A stretch of 64,000 nucleotides of DNA from Caldisericia bacterium (GTDB lineage: Bacteria > Caldisericota > Caldisericia > JAAYUI01), in the NCBI GenBank assembly GCA_017999835.1, contig JAGNLA010000005.1:62001-126000 (forward strand). Direction: 5' to 3'. Below, piece after piece: positions 41,436 to 49,645 of the stretch. The notes beneath the pieces are model-generated. The model was not told the DNA's origin and ran no database searches. It saw only the letters and a program-made list of their open reading frames with translations. Position 1 is the stretch's first letter; the number at the start of each line of letters is the position of its first letter. The translations under genes and the position numbers were made by a program.

Positions 41436-44075
41436 TTACCACTCTGCTTCCGGCACAATGCCTGTTTCACAATCGAGGCCAATTCCAAGGGACAGTTTTG
41501 GATTGCCTGGCATCTGTACTTCTTTCCACATGGCATTGTTCTTGAGCGTTGGCCAGCCAGCTGGCATGTTCGGCTCTTCCTTGCGATTGTAGGTGTCATT
41601 TCCACCACGGTTGATGTAGATCCCTGCCGTCCATTCTTCATACCTGTAGTTGTCCGGTTTTGGACCCGAGCGCTGCATACAGTAGCCGCACGTAGAAGAA
41701 GAGACAAAGTCATAATTGTCATCGCCAGCGTAATCGATGTGTACGGCAATTGAGTTTGTGATGGCTGAACCTACAAGCACACCACCGCTCTGGCGTTCCA
41801 TGCCACCATCTTTTGTTGGCATTGGCTCACCAAAGTAATACTTGTCGTTGCCTGATTTGTCTATAAACCATGAGACCGAGAAATCGTGGGCACCACCCTG
41901 GGAAATGGCCTTCCAGACGGTATAGGAATCGTCACCGGCATCGTCAAAGAAGGCGGTCAGACCCATGTGGGCTGTTCCAGACTGGACAAAAAAGCTGCCC
42001 TCATAGTGGTCATCGCCTTCGCAGTCGTTGAGGATGCCGGTTCCAAACCAATATCCTGTTGCCTGACCGTAAACACCGCACTCGTACCAGTCGTTGCCTT
42101 TGATATCCTGAAGGATACCAATGCCACCGCCCATACCGTGACCGTCGCCCATGTCAGAGCGTCTGCCCCAGCCAGCGCCCTGGACAAAGCAGTAGTTTCT
42201 GTCGTTGTCATGTCCACCTGTGCCTGGTGTTGTTAGATTTTCTTTTGGATTCGTCTTTCCAGTCTCACCGACATACTTGTCGTCGCCTTCGCTGTCAAGC
42301 AGGATACCTGAACCACCCTGGAAACCAAAGCCCTGAGCGCACATGAAGGCATAATAGGAGTCGTTTCCGCCGATGTTTACAAGTTGGCCGATACCAAAGC
42401 AGGCAGCGCCCTGAGCCATATTACGGGCTTTGAATGTGTCATTGCCACCTTCATCCCAAAGCTGGCCAACGCCAAAGAAGCAGTGTCCCTGGGTGTTGTC
42501 ATAAGCGATGTAAGTGTCGTTGCCTGAGTGATCCCAGAGAATGCCTGAACCGAGCATGCCTGAACCCTGTGAACAGACATCGTTTTTTGTTGATGTATAC
42601 TTGTCGTTGCCTGCCCAGTCAAAGATGACAGAAACCGGTCTCTTGGTTGTGTAGGCGGCAGCAGCCGGGCCTGTGTAGGTGTCGTCGCCACCAAAGTCGA
42701 CAATGCAGTAATAATCCTCACCTTTATATGTGTTGTTTTCAATCTTGCCGTTGAATGCAAATTTTCCAAGCGGCAGGGTCAGCTCAAACTTTACGTTTGA
42801 GATGTCAAGCTTTGCTCCTGGAATCGGCTTGCCTTTATCGTCATTACCTGTTGAGAAATCTCTCGGATCTGCAAGGAAATCCCTCACTTCGCACATCTTG
42901 ACAAGCATTGGGGCTGTTCCGTAGTAAAGGTTGTTGAAATCATAATCTTGTGCCAAATCGAACATCAACTCTGCATCGTCTTTTGGCAGGGTTTTAATTA
43001 GATATTTATAGAACTCTTCATCCTGGTAGTCTTTGTCTGAAAGCTGGAGGTAGCGTCCAACTTTGATGAGGTCTTCCCATCGAACCTGGGACAGCTTGCG
43101 CAATGCTCTCCTGTTGTACATGGCTGTTCTGTTGATGTGCAGAAGGAAATCGGCCATCAAGGATTGAACTTTCAATGGTACATTCTTTATTGCATTAAGG
43201 TTTCCATCTTTAATCTTCTTTGTATCAGACGGGATTTCGAAGGAAACATTCGAGGCCGAACCGTTGAGATTGACTCCGATGCCAAGAATCTTGACAACCT
43301 CATAAATTGGCGCCAGGAGTTTTCCTGCTTTTGAGATATATGGTTTAGGGATCGTTTTGTTCTTGCCGTTGTACACAGCCACATCCGAACCAACAGTCAG
43401 TTCAAGTGTCGATTTGTTGTAAATTATCGTGTATCTCTTTTTCCCGACATCCCACTTTGCGTCTGCCGAAACAATGTTTGGTATGAGTGTTGGTGAGGCA
43501 AAAAGAGTATTTTCCTTGATTTCTCCTTTTACAGTAACGACCGTCATGCCATCAGCAGTCAATCCATCGGTATTGATTTCATATTTTTTGCCTGGCACAA
43601 AACCCCAGTCATTCTGGTAGAGCTCATCGAAAGCCTTTTCCAGAGGTTTTTTCTCGTCGATGTCCATCACAGGCATGTAGTTTGGATAAGCGATTGTAAG
43701 GTACCCTGTTCTGACTTGACCAACTATGTTCATTTCGTATATGCCGTCAGGCTGGCTCCATGATGCCTTTGTGCCATAAAGAACTCGTCTTGCCCATCTT
43801 GGGAAGTAATACGGTTTTTCCCAGCATTCCTTGAAATGAGACGAAAGAGCGACGGGTGCGGACCTTGCACAGATACTATCAATGGTGTTTCTTGTTATGT
43901 GAGTGTCTTCGCGAGTAACACCATGCTTGGACAAGGCGTACTCAATCAAATCAATGTTTTCATTGATTTCCTTGGTTACATCGACATCGATGTCACCACA
44001 GAGCTTGTCATCACCTTTAACCACAAAGGGCACGCAAAGCATGATTACTATTGCGACAATAAGAATCTTTCTCAT
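41436..44075 (-). CDS. secreted protein with a stalk-type domain and about twelve GND/GDD repeats
   Basis: The 879-aa protein has a signal peptide (ILIVAIVIMLCVPFVVKG). Residues about 190-300 resemble a copper-amine-oxidase-N-like segment (ADAKWDVGKKRYTIIYNKSTLELTVGSD). From about 458 to 830 a repeat of 27-40 residues recurs, of the pattern QGxGxxGxGxLxDxxGNDxY, for example VIFDWAGNDKYT, ILWDHSGNDTYI, QLWDEGGNDTFK, ILLDSEGDDKYV and GIYINRGGNDTYN. The aspartates and glycines recall RTX calcium-binding repeats, but the repeat is longer and different, so the fold (a beta-helix or solenoid) is inference. Start ATG 44075 follows GGAGG by 5 nt. It has its own promoter and terminator. Confidence 0.75.
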   Translation of the reverse strand: MRKILIVAIVIMLCVPFVVKGDDKLCGDIDVDVTKEINENIDLIEYALSKHGVTREDTHITRNTIDSICARSAPVALSSHFKECWEKPYYFPRWARRVLYGTKASWSQPDGIYEMNIVGQVRTGYLTIAYPNYMPVMDIDEKKPLEKAFDELYQNDWGFVPGKKYEINTDGLTADGMTVVTVKGEIKENTLFASPTLIPNIVSADAKWDVGKKRYTIIYNKSTLELTVGSDVAVYNGKNKTIPKPYISKAGKLLAPIYEVVKILGIGVNLNGSASNVSFEIPSDTKKIKDGNLNAIKNVPLKVQSLMADFLLHINRTAMYNRRALRKLSQVRWEDLIKVGRYLQLSDKDYQDEEFYKYLIKTLPKDDAELMFDLAQDYDFNNLYYGTAPMLVKMCEVRDFLADPRDFSTGNDDKGKPIPGAKLDISNVKFELTLPLGKFAFNGKIENNTYKGEDYYCIVDFGGDDTYTGPAAAAYTTKRPVSVIFDWAGNDKYTSTKNDVCSQGSGMLGSGILWDHSGNDTYIAYDNTQGHCFFGVGQLWDEGGNDTFKARNMAQGAACFGIGQLVNIGGNDSYYAFMCAQGFGFQGGSGILLDSEGDDKYVGETGKTNPKENLTTPGTGGHDNDRNYCFVQGAGWGRRSDMGDGHGMGGGIGILQDIKGNDWYECGVYGQATGYWFGTGILNDCEGDDHYEGSFFVQSGTAHMGLTAFFDDAGDDSYTVWKAISQGGAHDFSVSWFIDKSGNDKYYFGEPMPTKDGGMERQSGGVLVGSAITNSIAVHIDYAGDDNYDFVSSSTCGYCMQRSGPKPDNYRYEEWTAGIYINRGGNDTYNRKEEPNMPAGWPTLKNNAMWKEVQMPGNPKLSLGIGLDCETGIVPEAEW

Positions 44076-44104
44076 CAAACCTCCTGCAAAATATTATCAT
44101 CTTG

Positions 44105-44133
44105 ATATTAGAACTTTTGCCAAGCAAATGCAA
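44105..44133 (-). promoter_or_regulatory. promoter of the GND-repeat protein gene
   Basis: On the minus strand TTGCAT (44133-44128), 17 nt spacer, TAATAT (44110-44105), about 30 nt before the ATG. Confidence 0.5.
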
Positions 44134-44195
44134 ACCCATTTTCGAATCATGGTATGCATACAAACAACGCTGCAAGCGCAATTATTGGCAATCAG

Positions 44196-44223
44196 TTGCA
44201 AATTCCATTAAAATCAATAAAAT
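44196..44223 (+). promoter_or_regulatory. promoter of the tsaE operon
   Basis: TTGCAA (44196-44201), 16 nt spacer, TAAAAT (44218-44223), 11 nt before the ATG at 44235. The leader would be only about 4 nt and lacks a ribosome site. Confidence 0.45.
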
Positions 44224-44234
44224 CCAAACACAAT

Positions 44235-44639
44235 ATGGAAATACTCGTGCCAAATCAAGATGAGTTGATAGCCCTGGGAAGATGGTGGGGTGAAAGCCTT
44301 ACCGGCAATGAAGTCATCGCACTCTCAGGCCCTCTTGGTGCCGGAAAGACAACGTTTGTCAAAGGTGTAGCAGCAGGACTGGGTGTCGCAGAAACAGTCC
44401 TGAGTCCAACATTTGTACTCGTATTTGAGTACAAAGGAGCCAAACTCAACCTATTTCATTTCGACTGGTACCGCATGGAAGACCAGCAGGAAGTGGTTGA
44501 CCTCGGATACTGGGACTACCTTGAAAAACCCGGCATAAAGATAATCGAATGGCCTGAGAAGTTTTCTAATCTGGTACCCAAAGACGCAAAATGGATAAAG
44601 ATAGAGATAGAGGGTTCTGGCAGGAAAGTCAGTTGGTGA
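44235..44639 (+). CDS. tsaE: tRNA N6-threonylcarbamoyladenosine biosynthesis ATPase TsaE
   Basis: The 134-aa protein has a Walker A motif LSGPLGAGKTT (Gly32-Thr40), the conserved SPTFVLVFEYKG and HFDWYRM stretches and the late EWPEKF, all typical of TsaE (YjeE). It is the ATPase that supports t6A37 tRNA modification with TsaB/TsaD; tsaB and tsaD are not in the window. The extended upstream frame would begin before the promoter, so ATG 44235 is chosen. Confidence 0.92.
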   Translation: MEILVPNQDELIALGRWWGESLTGNEVIALSGPLGAGKTTFVKGVAAGLGVAETVLSPTFVLVFEYKGAKLNLFHFDWYRMEDQQEVVDLGYWDYLEKPGIKIIEWPEKFSNLVPKDAKWIKIEIEGSGRKVSW

Positions 44640-44848
44640 CTTACATTCTCGACATCGGTGAAAAAGACATCTGGTTCATTCAGGGCGTGCTGGACACAGA
44701 TGACAACATCTGCCTGATTAACAAAACCACAATGAGTGGCGGCAGAGGTTCGATGAAGGTTCATCTGGACAAAAGAGCAGAGGCAGACTTTTTGAAACTC
44801 CTCTCCACGCTTGAATCTTCATGCGATTTTACCTATGTCGTTGCTTGA
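44636..44848 (+). CDS. small protein of 70 aa, possibly DUF4911
   Basis: The protein starts at GTG 44636 overlapping the tsaE stop, with AGGAAAG upstream. It reads TYILDIGEKDIWFIQGVLDTDD, a middle beta strand with NKTTMSGGRGSMKVHLDKRAE and a final helix ending in FLKLLSTLE. The beta-alpha-beta outline and length resemble DUF4911, common in Firmicutes near YqeG-type genes. No catalytic residues are evident. It overlaps the phosphatase gene by 14 nt. Confidence 0.6.
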   Translation: MTYILDIGEKDIWFIQGVLDTDDNICLINKTTMSGGRGSMKVHLDKRAEADFLKLLSTLESSCDFTYVVA

Positions 44849-45335
44849 GCCAACCTGGCACTTTCAAAAAGTTGCCGACATCCCTGTTGATCTGATAAAG
44901 AACCTAGGAATAAAACTAATCTTTATAGATATAGACAACACCATCGCCCCAAGAGACTCGGATGAATTTGTTCCATCGGCTGTAGCCTGGATTGAGGCAG
45001 TCAGGAACCTTGGTGTTACCTTCGCGTTCTTATCAAACGGCATGCCAGGTAGGGTAATCCGCACCGGTAAACTGCTGGGGATAAGAAATGTCTATCCTGG
45101 ACTTAAACCGTTGCCATTCTGTTATTGGTTTGGGATGCTCAGGTTTGGCGCAAAACCTTCAAAAACACTCATGATTGGTGACCAACTGCCAACAGACATC
45201 ATGGGCGCAAACCTTGCAGGCATCAGATCAATCCTGGTTGATCCAGTCAATTCCGAAACGGATGTTGGCTGGACAAAGTTCACAAGAAAACTTTTCGGGG
45301 ACAAACGCAACAAAGCAAAAAACCGACAGCGATAA
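44835..45335 (+). CDS. YqeG-family HAD-IIIA phosphatase
   Basis: The 166-aa protein has HAD motif I as IFIDIDNTIAPRD (Asp32, Asp34), motif II in FLSNGM and motif III/IV in MIGDQLPTDIMGANLAG. The HAD-IIIA lineage of YqeG is related to phosphatidylglycerophosphate phosphatase; its substrate in bacteria is not certain. ATG 44835 begins the typical MSLLEPTWHF sequence and overlaps the 70-aa gene; no separate ribosome site is seen, suggesting coupled translation. Confidence 0.82.
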   Translation: MSLLEPTWHFQKVADIPVDLIKNLGIKLIFIDIDNTIAPRDSDEFVPSAVAWIEAVRNLGVTFAFLSNGMPGRVIRTGKLLGIRNVYPGLKPLPFCYWFGMLRFGAKPSKTLMIGDQLPTDIMGANLAGIRSILVDPVNSETDVGWTKFTRKLFGDKRNKAKNRQR

Positions 45336-45347
45336 AGCCATCGGTTT
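45315..45347 (-). terminator. terminator of the phosphate operon
   Basis: AAACCGA (45320-45326) pairs with TCGGTTT (45341-45347). On the minus strand the stem is followed by TTTTTTGC, 20 nt past the phoU stop. It overlaps the end of the convergent yqeG gene. Confidence 0.7.
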
Positions 45348-45366
45348 CAGCATCGTTGTTATACAA

Positions 45367-46026
45367 TCAGTCCAAGTCGGTATGCCTTACGATCTTGCCT
45401 TCAACCATGTATATGACATCCTCGGCAATGTTGGTTGTCGAATCGGCGATGCGTTCCAGATACCTGCTGATGCTGATGGCGTTGATCAGACAATCGTACT
45501 TTTCAGGGTATTTCTTCATCAGATCTGAAACAAGTTTGTAGACAGAACGATTGATCTGGTCAATTTCATCATCAAGTGAACAAACTTCCCTGGCAAGCTC
45601 TGTGTTCATGTTGACAAGCGAGTCCAAACTCTTGCGAAGCATTGCTCTCACCTTGTCGCCCATGGAAATGTAATCAAAAGGAATTTCACAGCCAGGTGTT
45701 TCAAGGATGTATCCTGCAATCTTTGCCAGGTTGACTGATAAATCGCCAATTCTTTCGAGGTCATTATTAATTTTTAGAACTGCAATTATAAAGCGTAGGT
45801 CAACAGCAACCGGTTGGTGCAAGGCAAGAATTTTCAGGCATTCTTCCTCGATGTCGACTTCCATCTGGTCAACCTGGTCGTCATAATCATGTATCTGTTT
45901 GGCTTTGACTGTATCTCTTGCCAGCACGGCCTTTATGGCCTCACTGAGGTTCTCCTCGATGATTCCAGAGAGGGTGAGTAGCATTTTTTTTAGTTTTTCA
46001 ACTGCCTTTGCAAGATGTTGTGACAT
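45367..46026 (-). CDS. phoU: phosphate uptake regulator PhoU
   Basis: The 219-aa protein consists of two three-helix bundles with the family's repeated metal-site motifs (IHDYDDQVDQMEVDIEEEC, LDDEIDQINRSVYKL and the ARYLERIxD-like ISRYLERIADSTTNIAEDV near the end). PhoU damps PhoR signalling and Pst transport. It follows pstB by 1 nt and is last in the pho operon. Confidence 0.95.
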   Translation of the reverse strand: MSQHLAKAVEKLKKMLLTLSGIIEENLSEAIKAVLARDTVKAKQIHDYDDQVDQMEVDIEEECLKILALHQPVAVDLRFIIAVLKINNDLERIGDLSVNLAKIAGYILETPGCEIPFDYISMGDKVRAMLRKSLDSLVNMNTELAREVCSLDDEIDQINRSVYKLVSDLMKKYPEKYDCLINAISISRYLERIADSTTNIAEDVIYMVEGKIVRHTDLD

Positions 46027-46027
46027 T

Positions 46028-46819
46028 TTAGCTGAACCTTCCCGTGATGTACTCTTCGGTTTTCTTGTTGCCAGGAAGAGTGAACATCCTCTCAGTTATT
46101 CCGTGTTCAATCAAGTTACCTTCAAAGAAAAACGCCGTGAAATCAGAAACTCTTGCCGCCTGTTGCATGTTGTGGGTGACGATGATAATTGTGTAGTCTA
46201 AACTCAGTTCATCAATGAGATCTTCAATTCGCTGGGTTGCCTTGGGGTCAAGCGCAGATGTCGGCTCATCCATGAGCACGACCTCCGGGCCAATTGCCAG
46301 TGTTCGTGCAATGCACAGCCTTTGCTGCTGCCCTCCCGAGAGAGCTATGGCAGACTCATTGAGCCTGTCTTTGACTTCATCCCACAGACCTGACCGGCGA
46401 AGGCTTCTTTCCACAATTTCTTCCAGGTCAGTTTTATTTTTGTTGCCGTGAATCCTTGGACCGTAGGCAATGTTATCAAAAATCGACTTTGGAAAAGGAT
46501 TGGGTTTTTGGAAGACCATGCCTACTTTTTTTCTCAATTCCACGACATCGGTTTCCCTGGAGTAAATATCATCGCCGTCGAGGGTCATCGAGCCTTCCAC
46601 CCTTGTGTTATCGATAAGGTCGTTCATTCGGTTAATGGTTCGCAAAAAAGTAGATTTTCCACAGCCTGAAGGGCCGATGAAGGCAGTGACCTTTCTTTCA
46701 GGAATAGTCAGGTTTATGTCAAACAAAGCCTGTTTTTGCCCATAGAAAAAGTTCAGGTCTTTGGCGACCACCTTGTGCTGCAGAATCGACATTTCTGTAA
46801 CTGTAGATTTTTTCACCAT
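46028..46819 (-). CDS. pstB: phosphate ABC transporter ATP-binding protein PstB
   Basis: The 263-aa ATPase has Walker [10 protein letters not shown] (about residues 53-61), signature ALSGGQQQR, Walker [14 protein letters not shown] and the H-loop VTHNM. It drives PstCA-mediated phosphate import. It overlaps the end of pstA by 7 nt. Confidence 0.97.
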   Translation of the reverse strand: MVKKSTVTEMSILQHKVVAKDLNFFYGQKQALFDINLTIPERKVTAFIGPSGCGKSTFLRTINRMNDLIDNTRVEGSMTLDGDDIYSRETDVVELRKKVGMVFQKPNPFPKSIFDNIAYGPRIHGNKNKTDLEEIVERSLRRSGLWDEVKDRLNESAIALSGGQQQRLCIARTLAIGPEVVLMDEPTSALDPKATQRIEDLIDELSLDYTIIIVTHNMQQAARVSDFTAFFFEGNLIEHGITERMFTLPGNKKTEEYITGRFS

Positions 46820-47664
46820 TTATATTTCTTTCTGAAATAGCTTCGCAGAAGTATTGCAAAAATGTTGAGCGTGAAAATTATTATCAACAACACCAGAGCC
46901 GTTCCGTACTGCATTGGTTTTGCTTTTGTAAGGTTGACACTCTGTGTTGAGAGTACGAACAAATGGTATGGCAATGCCATGACCTGCGAAAAAACAGAAT
47001 TGGGCAGAGATGGTAGATAGAATGCGCTTGCTGTAAGCAGTATCGGCGCTGTTTCGCCGGCAGCCCTGGATATGCCAAGGATTGAACCGGTCATCATGCC
47101 TGGAATTGCGTAGGGGAGAACATTTTTTGTGATTGTTTGCCATTTGGTTGCGCCAAGGGCTAGCGAGCCTTCGCGCAAAGACTGTGGAACAGCACGCAAA
47201 GCTTCCTCGCAGGCAACGATGATTGTAGGAAGGATGAGGCAGGCAAGGGTGAGTGAACCTGCCAGTATTGACCTGTCAAAACCGAGGAACATTACAAATA
47301 TCCCAAGACCGAACAAACCAAAAACGATGGAAGGAATACCTGCAAGGGTCATGATTGCCGACCTGATTATCTTGGTAAGCCAGTTTCGCTTTGCATACTC
47401 AGAAAGATAAACAGCAGTCGCCATGCCAAGAGGAAGGGCGATAACAATTGCCAGCCCGACAAGATAGAGCGTGCCGATGATTGCCGGGAAGATTCCTCCT
47501 GCCATGCCAGCCCGTGAGGGAGCTTTTGAAATGAAGTCCCAGGATATGGTTCCTGCGCCTTTCATAACAATATCGACAATTATGTAGCCAACCACAAACA
47601 CCATCAGGTAAGCAAAAAACCTCATTACCCAAATGAAAACCGAGTCTTTCTGCTTTCTGTTCAT
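46813..47664 (-). CDS. pstA: phosphate ABC transporter permease PstA
   Basis: The 283-aa inner membrane protein has six hydrophobic segments and the EAA loop region [26 protein letters not shown], followed by the [16 protein letters not shown] signature of PstA. It forms the translocation channel with PstC. Confidence 0.95.
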   Translation of the reverse strand: MNRKQKDSVFIWVMRFFAYLMVFVVGYIIVDIVMKGAGTISWDFISKAPSRAGMAGGIFPAIIGTLYLVGLAIVIALPLGMATAVYLSEYAKRNWLTKIIRSAIMTLAGIPSIVFGLFGLGIFVMFLGFDRSILAGSLTLACLILPTIIVACEEALRAVPQSLREGSLALGATKWQTITKNVLPYAIPGMMTGSILGISRAAGETAPILLTASAFYLPSLPNSVFSQVMALPYHLFVLSTQSVNLTKAKPMQYGTALVLLIIIFTLNIFAILLRSYFRKKYKW

Positions 47665-47742
47665 GGTTCAGCCCTTTTGGCTGCTTCAAAAAATATTATA
47701 AAAAAATTTTTTATGCTTCTCAAAATTTTTCTCCAAAAACCT

Positions 47743-48621
47743 TCACTCACGGATTTGCCCCTTCAACAGCCTTTGTGAAATCTGGACAAGCACAAAAGTG
47801 AACAGGAGCAGAACAATACCTATCACAAACAGCGCATTGTAATGAATGTCGCCAAACTGAACCTCGCCCATTTCGGCAGCTATTGTTGCTGTCATGGTTC
47901 TGACCGTCGACAAAGGATTAATGGTTACAACTGGGGAGTTTCCGCTGACCATGAGCACCGCCATGGTTTCACCAATAACCCTGCCAATTCCAAGCATCAC
48001 GCCTGAGAGTATTCCCGAGAGAGCAGCTGGCACAGTCACATTCCAGGCGGTCTGGAGCTTTGTGGCACCCATGGCAATCGAGGCTTCCCTGTAAGAAAAA
48101 GGAACAGATTTGATGGCGTCTTCGGCAAGGGTGATGATTGTTGGCAAAGCCATCAGCGCCAAAAGCAGCGAGGCTGTTAGAGCCGAGGTACCGGTAGAGA
48201 GACCAAAAATGCTTTTTACCATCGGGGCCAGCACTACAAGACCGAAGAAGCCAAGTACGACAGAGGGGATGCCAGCCAGTAATTCAATGAAAGGCTTCAA
48301 GATTTCACGTTCAATGTTTTTTGAAAACTCAGAAATGTAAACAGCCGTGACAATGCCAAGCGGAACAGCGATAAGAATTGATATGAATGTCACAAGCAGC
48401 GAACCGGCCAGCAGAGGCATTATCCCAAACTGGGGGGATTCAAAGGATACCGGATTCCAGTTGGTTCCAAACAGCTCGAAGAAATTAGTTTTGGTAAAAA
48501 ACGGGAAAGCTTCCTTCCCCAGGAAAACGAAAATGAGGATGACAATGAGGATGCTGGTGGATGCAGCCATTTGAAGCCCGAACTTTACCATGGTCTCCTT
48601 TGACTGCCAACCGATCCTCAT
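47743..48621 (-). CDS. pstC: phosphate ABC transporter permease PstC
   Basis: The 292-aa membrane protein shows GIVTAVYISEFSKN, ELLAGIPSVVLGFFGL and the EAA segment EDAIKSVPFSYREASIAMGATKLQT, typical of PstC. The start is ATG 48621, where AAGGAGG is spaced 6 nt; ATG 48627 is too close. It is separated from pstA by 78 nt. Confidence 0.95.
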   Translation of the reverse strand: MRIGWQSKETMVKFGLQMAASTSILIVILIFVFLGKEAFPFFTKTNFFELFGTNWNPVSFESPQFGIMPLLAGSLLVTFISILIAVPLGIVTAVYISEFSKNIEREILKPFIELLAGIPSVVLGFFGLVVLAPMVKSIFGLSTGTSALTASLLLALMALPTIITLAEDAIKSVPFSYREASIAMGATKLQTAWNVTVPAALSGILSGVMLGIGRVIGETMAVLMVSGNSPVVTINPLSTVRTMTATIAAEMGEVQFGDIHYNALFVIGIVLLLFTFVLVQISQRLLKGQIRE

Positions 48622-48668
48622 CGCCATTCCTCCTTGTTTCTTGCTGTTATTTTACTTGTTGCAACTGG

Positions 48669-49580
48669 TTACTTCAATGGAATGAAGCCGAGTTCCTTGA
48701 CGATTGACTGACCCTGCTCTCCGAGCATGAAGTCGTAGAAAGCCTTGATTGCATCGTTTGATTTCTCGGCGGTTCTGATTGTGTAGAGAGCTCTTGAGAT
48801 TGGATATTCCTTTGAGTGGATGGTTGTTTCTGACGGTTCAAAAGCTGGTGAGGCATCGTCTTTTTTGACCTTGAGAATCTTCACCTGGTCGCCAGCTTCA
48901 ACAGCGTAACCAAGACCGGCGTAACCGATTGCCCACTTGTCTGAAGATGTTGTCTGGATGATTGGAGCAGTGGCTGCAAGGAACTGCGCGTCTTTCCTGT
49001 AGTCCTTCTTTGCCATGACATGTTCCTGGAAGAAGGCGTATGTGCCAGAGGTGTTCTCTCTTGAAAGAACTACTATTGGCTGATCCTCTCCACCAAGGTC
49101 TTTCCATGACTTGTACTCGCCAGTAAAGATCTTTGCAAGCTGATCCATGGTAATCTCGCTTATCGGGTTTGCCGGATTCACTACGACAGCGATACCATCA
49201 AAAGCAACTGCTATATCTTCAAATGTCATGCCTTTTGCTGCTGCATCTTCACGCTCTTTGCCTTTGAGGTCTCTCGATGAGTTGGCAAGGTCGGTTGTGC
49301 CTTCAAGAAGCTGTGTGATGCCAACGCCTGAACCACCGCCGTTGATTGTTATCAGAACATCTGGATTTGCCTTCATGAACTCTTCAGCAAAAAGGGTTGA
49401 GAGCTGAAGCATGGTGTCAGAACCTGTAATTGTGATTGAGCCTGTGAGTTTTGATGTGTTTTCAATTGGTGGAGTTGTGTTTGCGTTCGAATTGTCCTCT
49501 GTCTTTTCACCGCAAGCTGCCAATGTGAACATGGATACTGCGACTGCTATTACTGCCAGTAATGCTGTTGTTTTCTTCAT
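48669..49580 (-). CDS. pstS: phosphate-binding lipoprotein PstS
   Basis: The 303-aa protein has a lipoprotein signal (VSMFTLAACGE, Cys near 23) and the phosphate-binding features GSDTMLQLS, NGGGSGVGITQLLEGTTDLANSSR and LSRENTSGTYAFF. It delivers phosphate to PstCA. ATG 49580 has AAAGGAG 6 nt upstream; longer frames begin in the promoter region. Confidence 0.95.
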   Translation of the reverse strand: MKKTTALLAVIAVAVSMFTLAACGEKTEDNSNANTTPPIENTSKLTGSITITGSDTMLQLSTLFAEEFMKANPDVLITINGGGSGVGITQLLEGTTDLANSSRDLKGKEREDAAAKGMTFEDIAVAFDGIAVVVNPANPISEITMDQLAKIFTGEYKSWKDLGGEDQPIVVLSRENTSGTYAFFQEHVMAKKDYRKDAQFLAATAPIIQTTSSDKWAIGYAGLGYAVEAGDQVKILKVKKDDASPAFEPSETTIHSKEYPISRALYTIRTAEKSNDAIKAFYDFMLGEQGQSIVKELGFIPLK

Positions 49581-49612
49581 TTTATTCTCCTTTTTCATCT
49601 TTTTTGCACTCA

Positions 49613-49645
49613 CAATGTAAGCTAGCAATGTTAGGAAAATATTAG
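49613..49645 (-). promoter_or_regulatory. Pho-box-like repeats upstream of pstS
   Basis: On the minus strand CTAATATTT (from 49645), CTAACATTG (from 49634) and CTTACATTG (from 49621) are direct repeats; the first two have an 11-bp period. The same CTAACATT core recurs before phoB. The first copy overlaps the phoR stop. Confidence 0.45.

Noticed and set aside
41886-42236. 116-aa plus-strand frame opposite the GND-repeat gene
   Set aside because: It is a shadow of the repeats on the minus strand.
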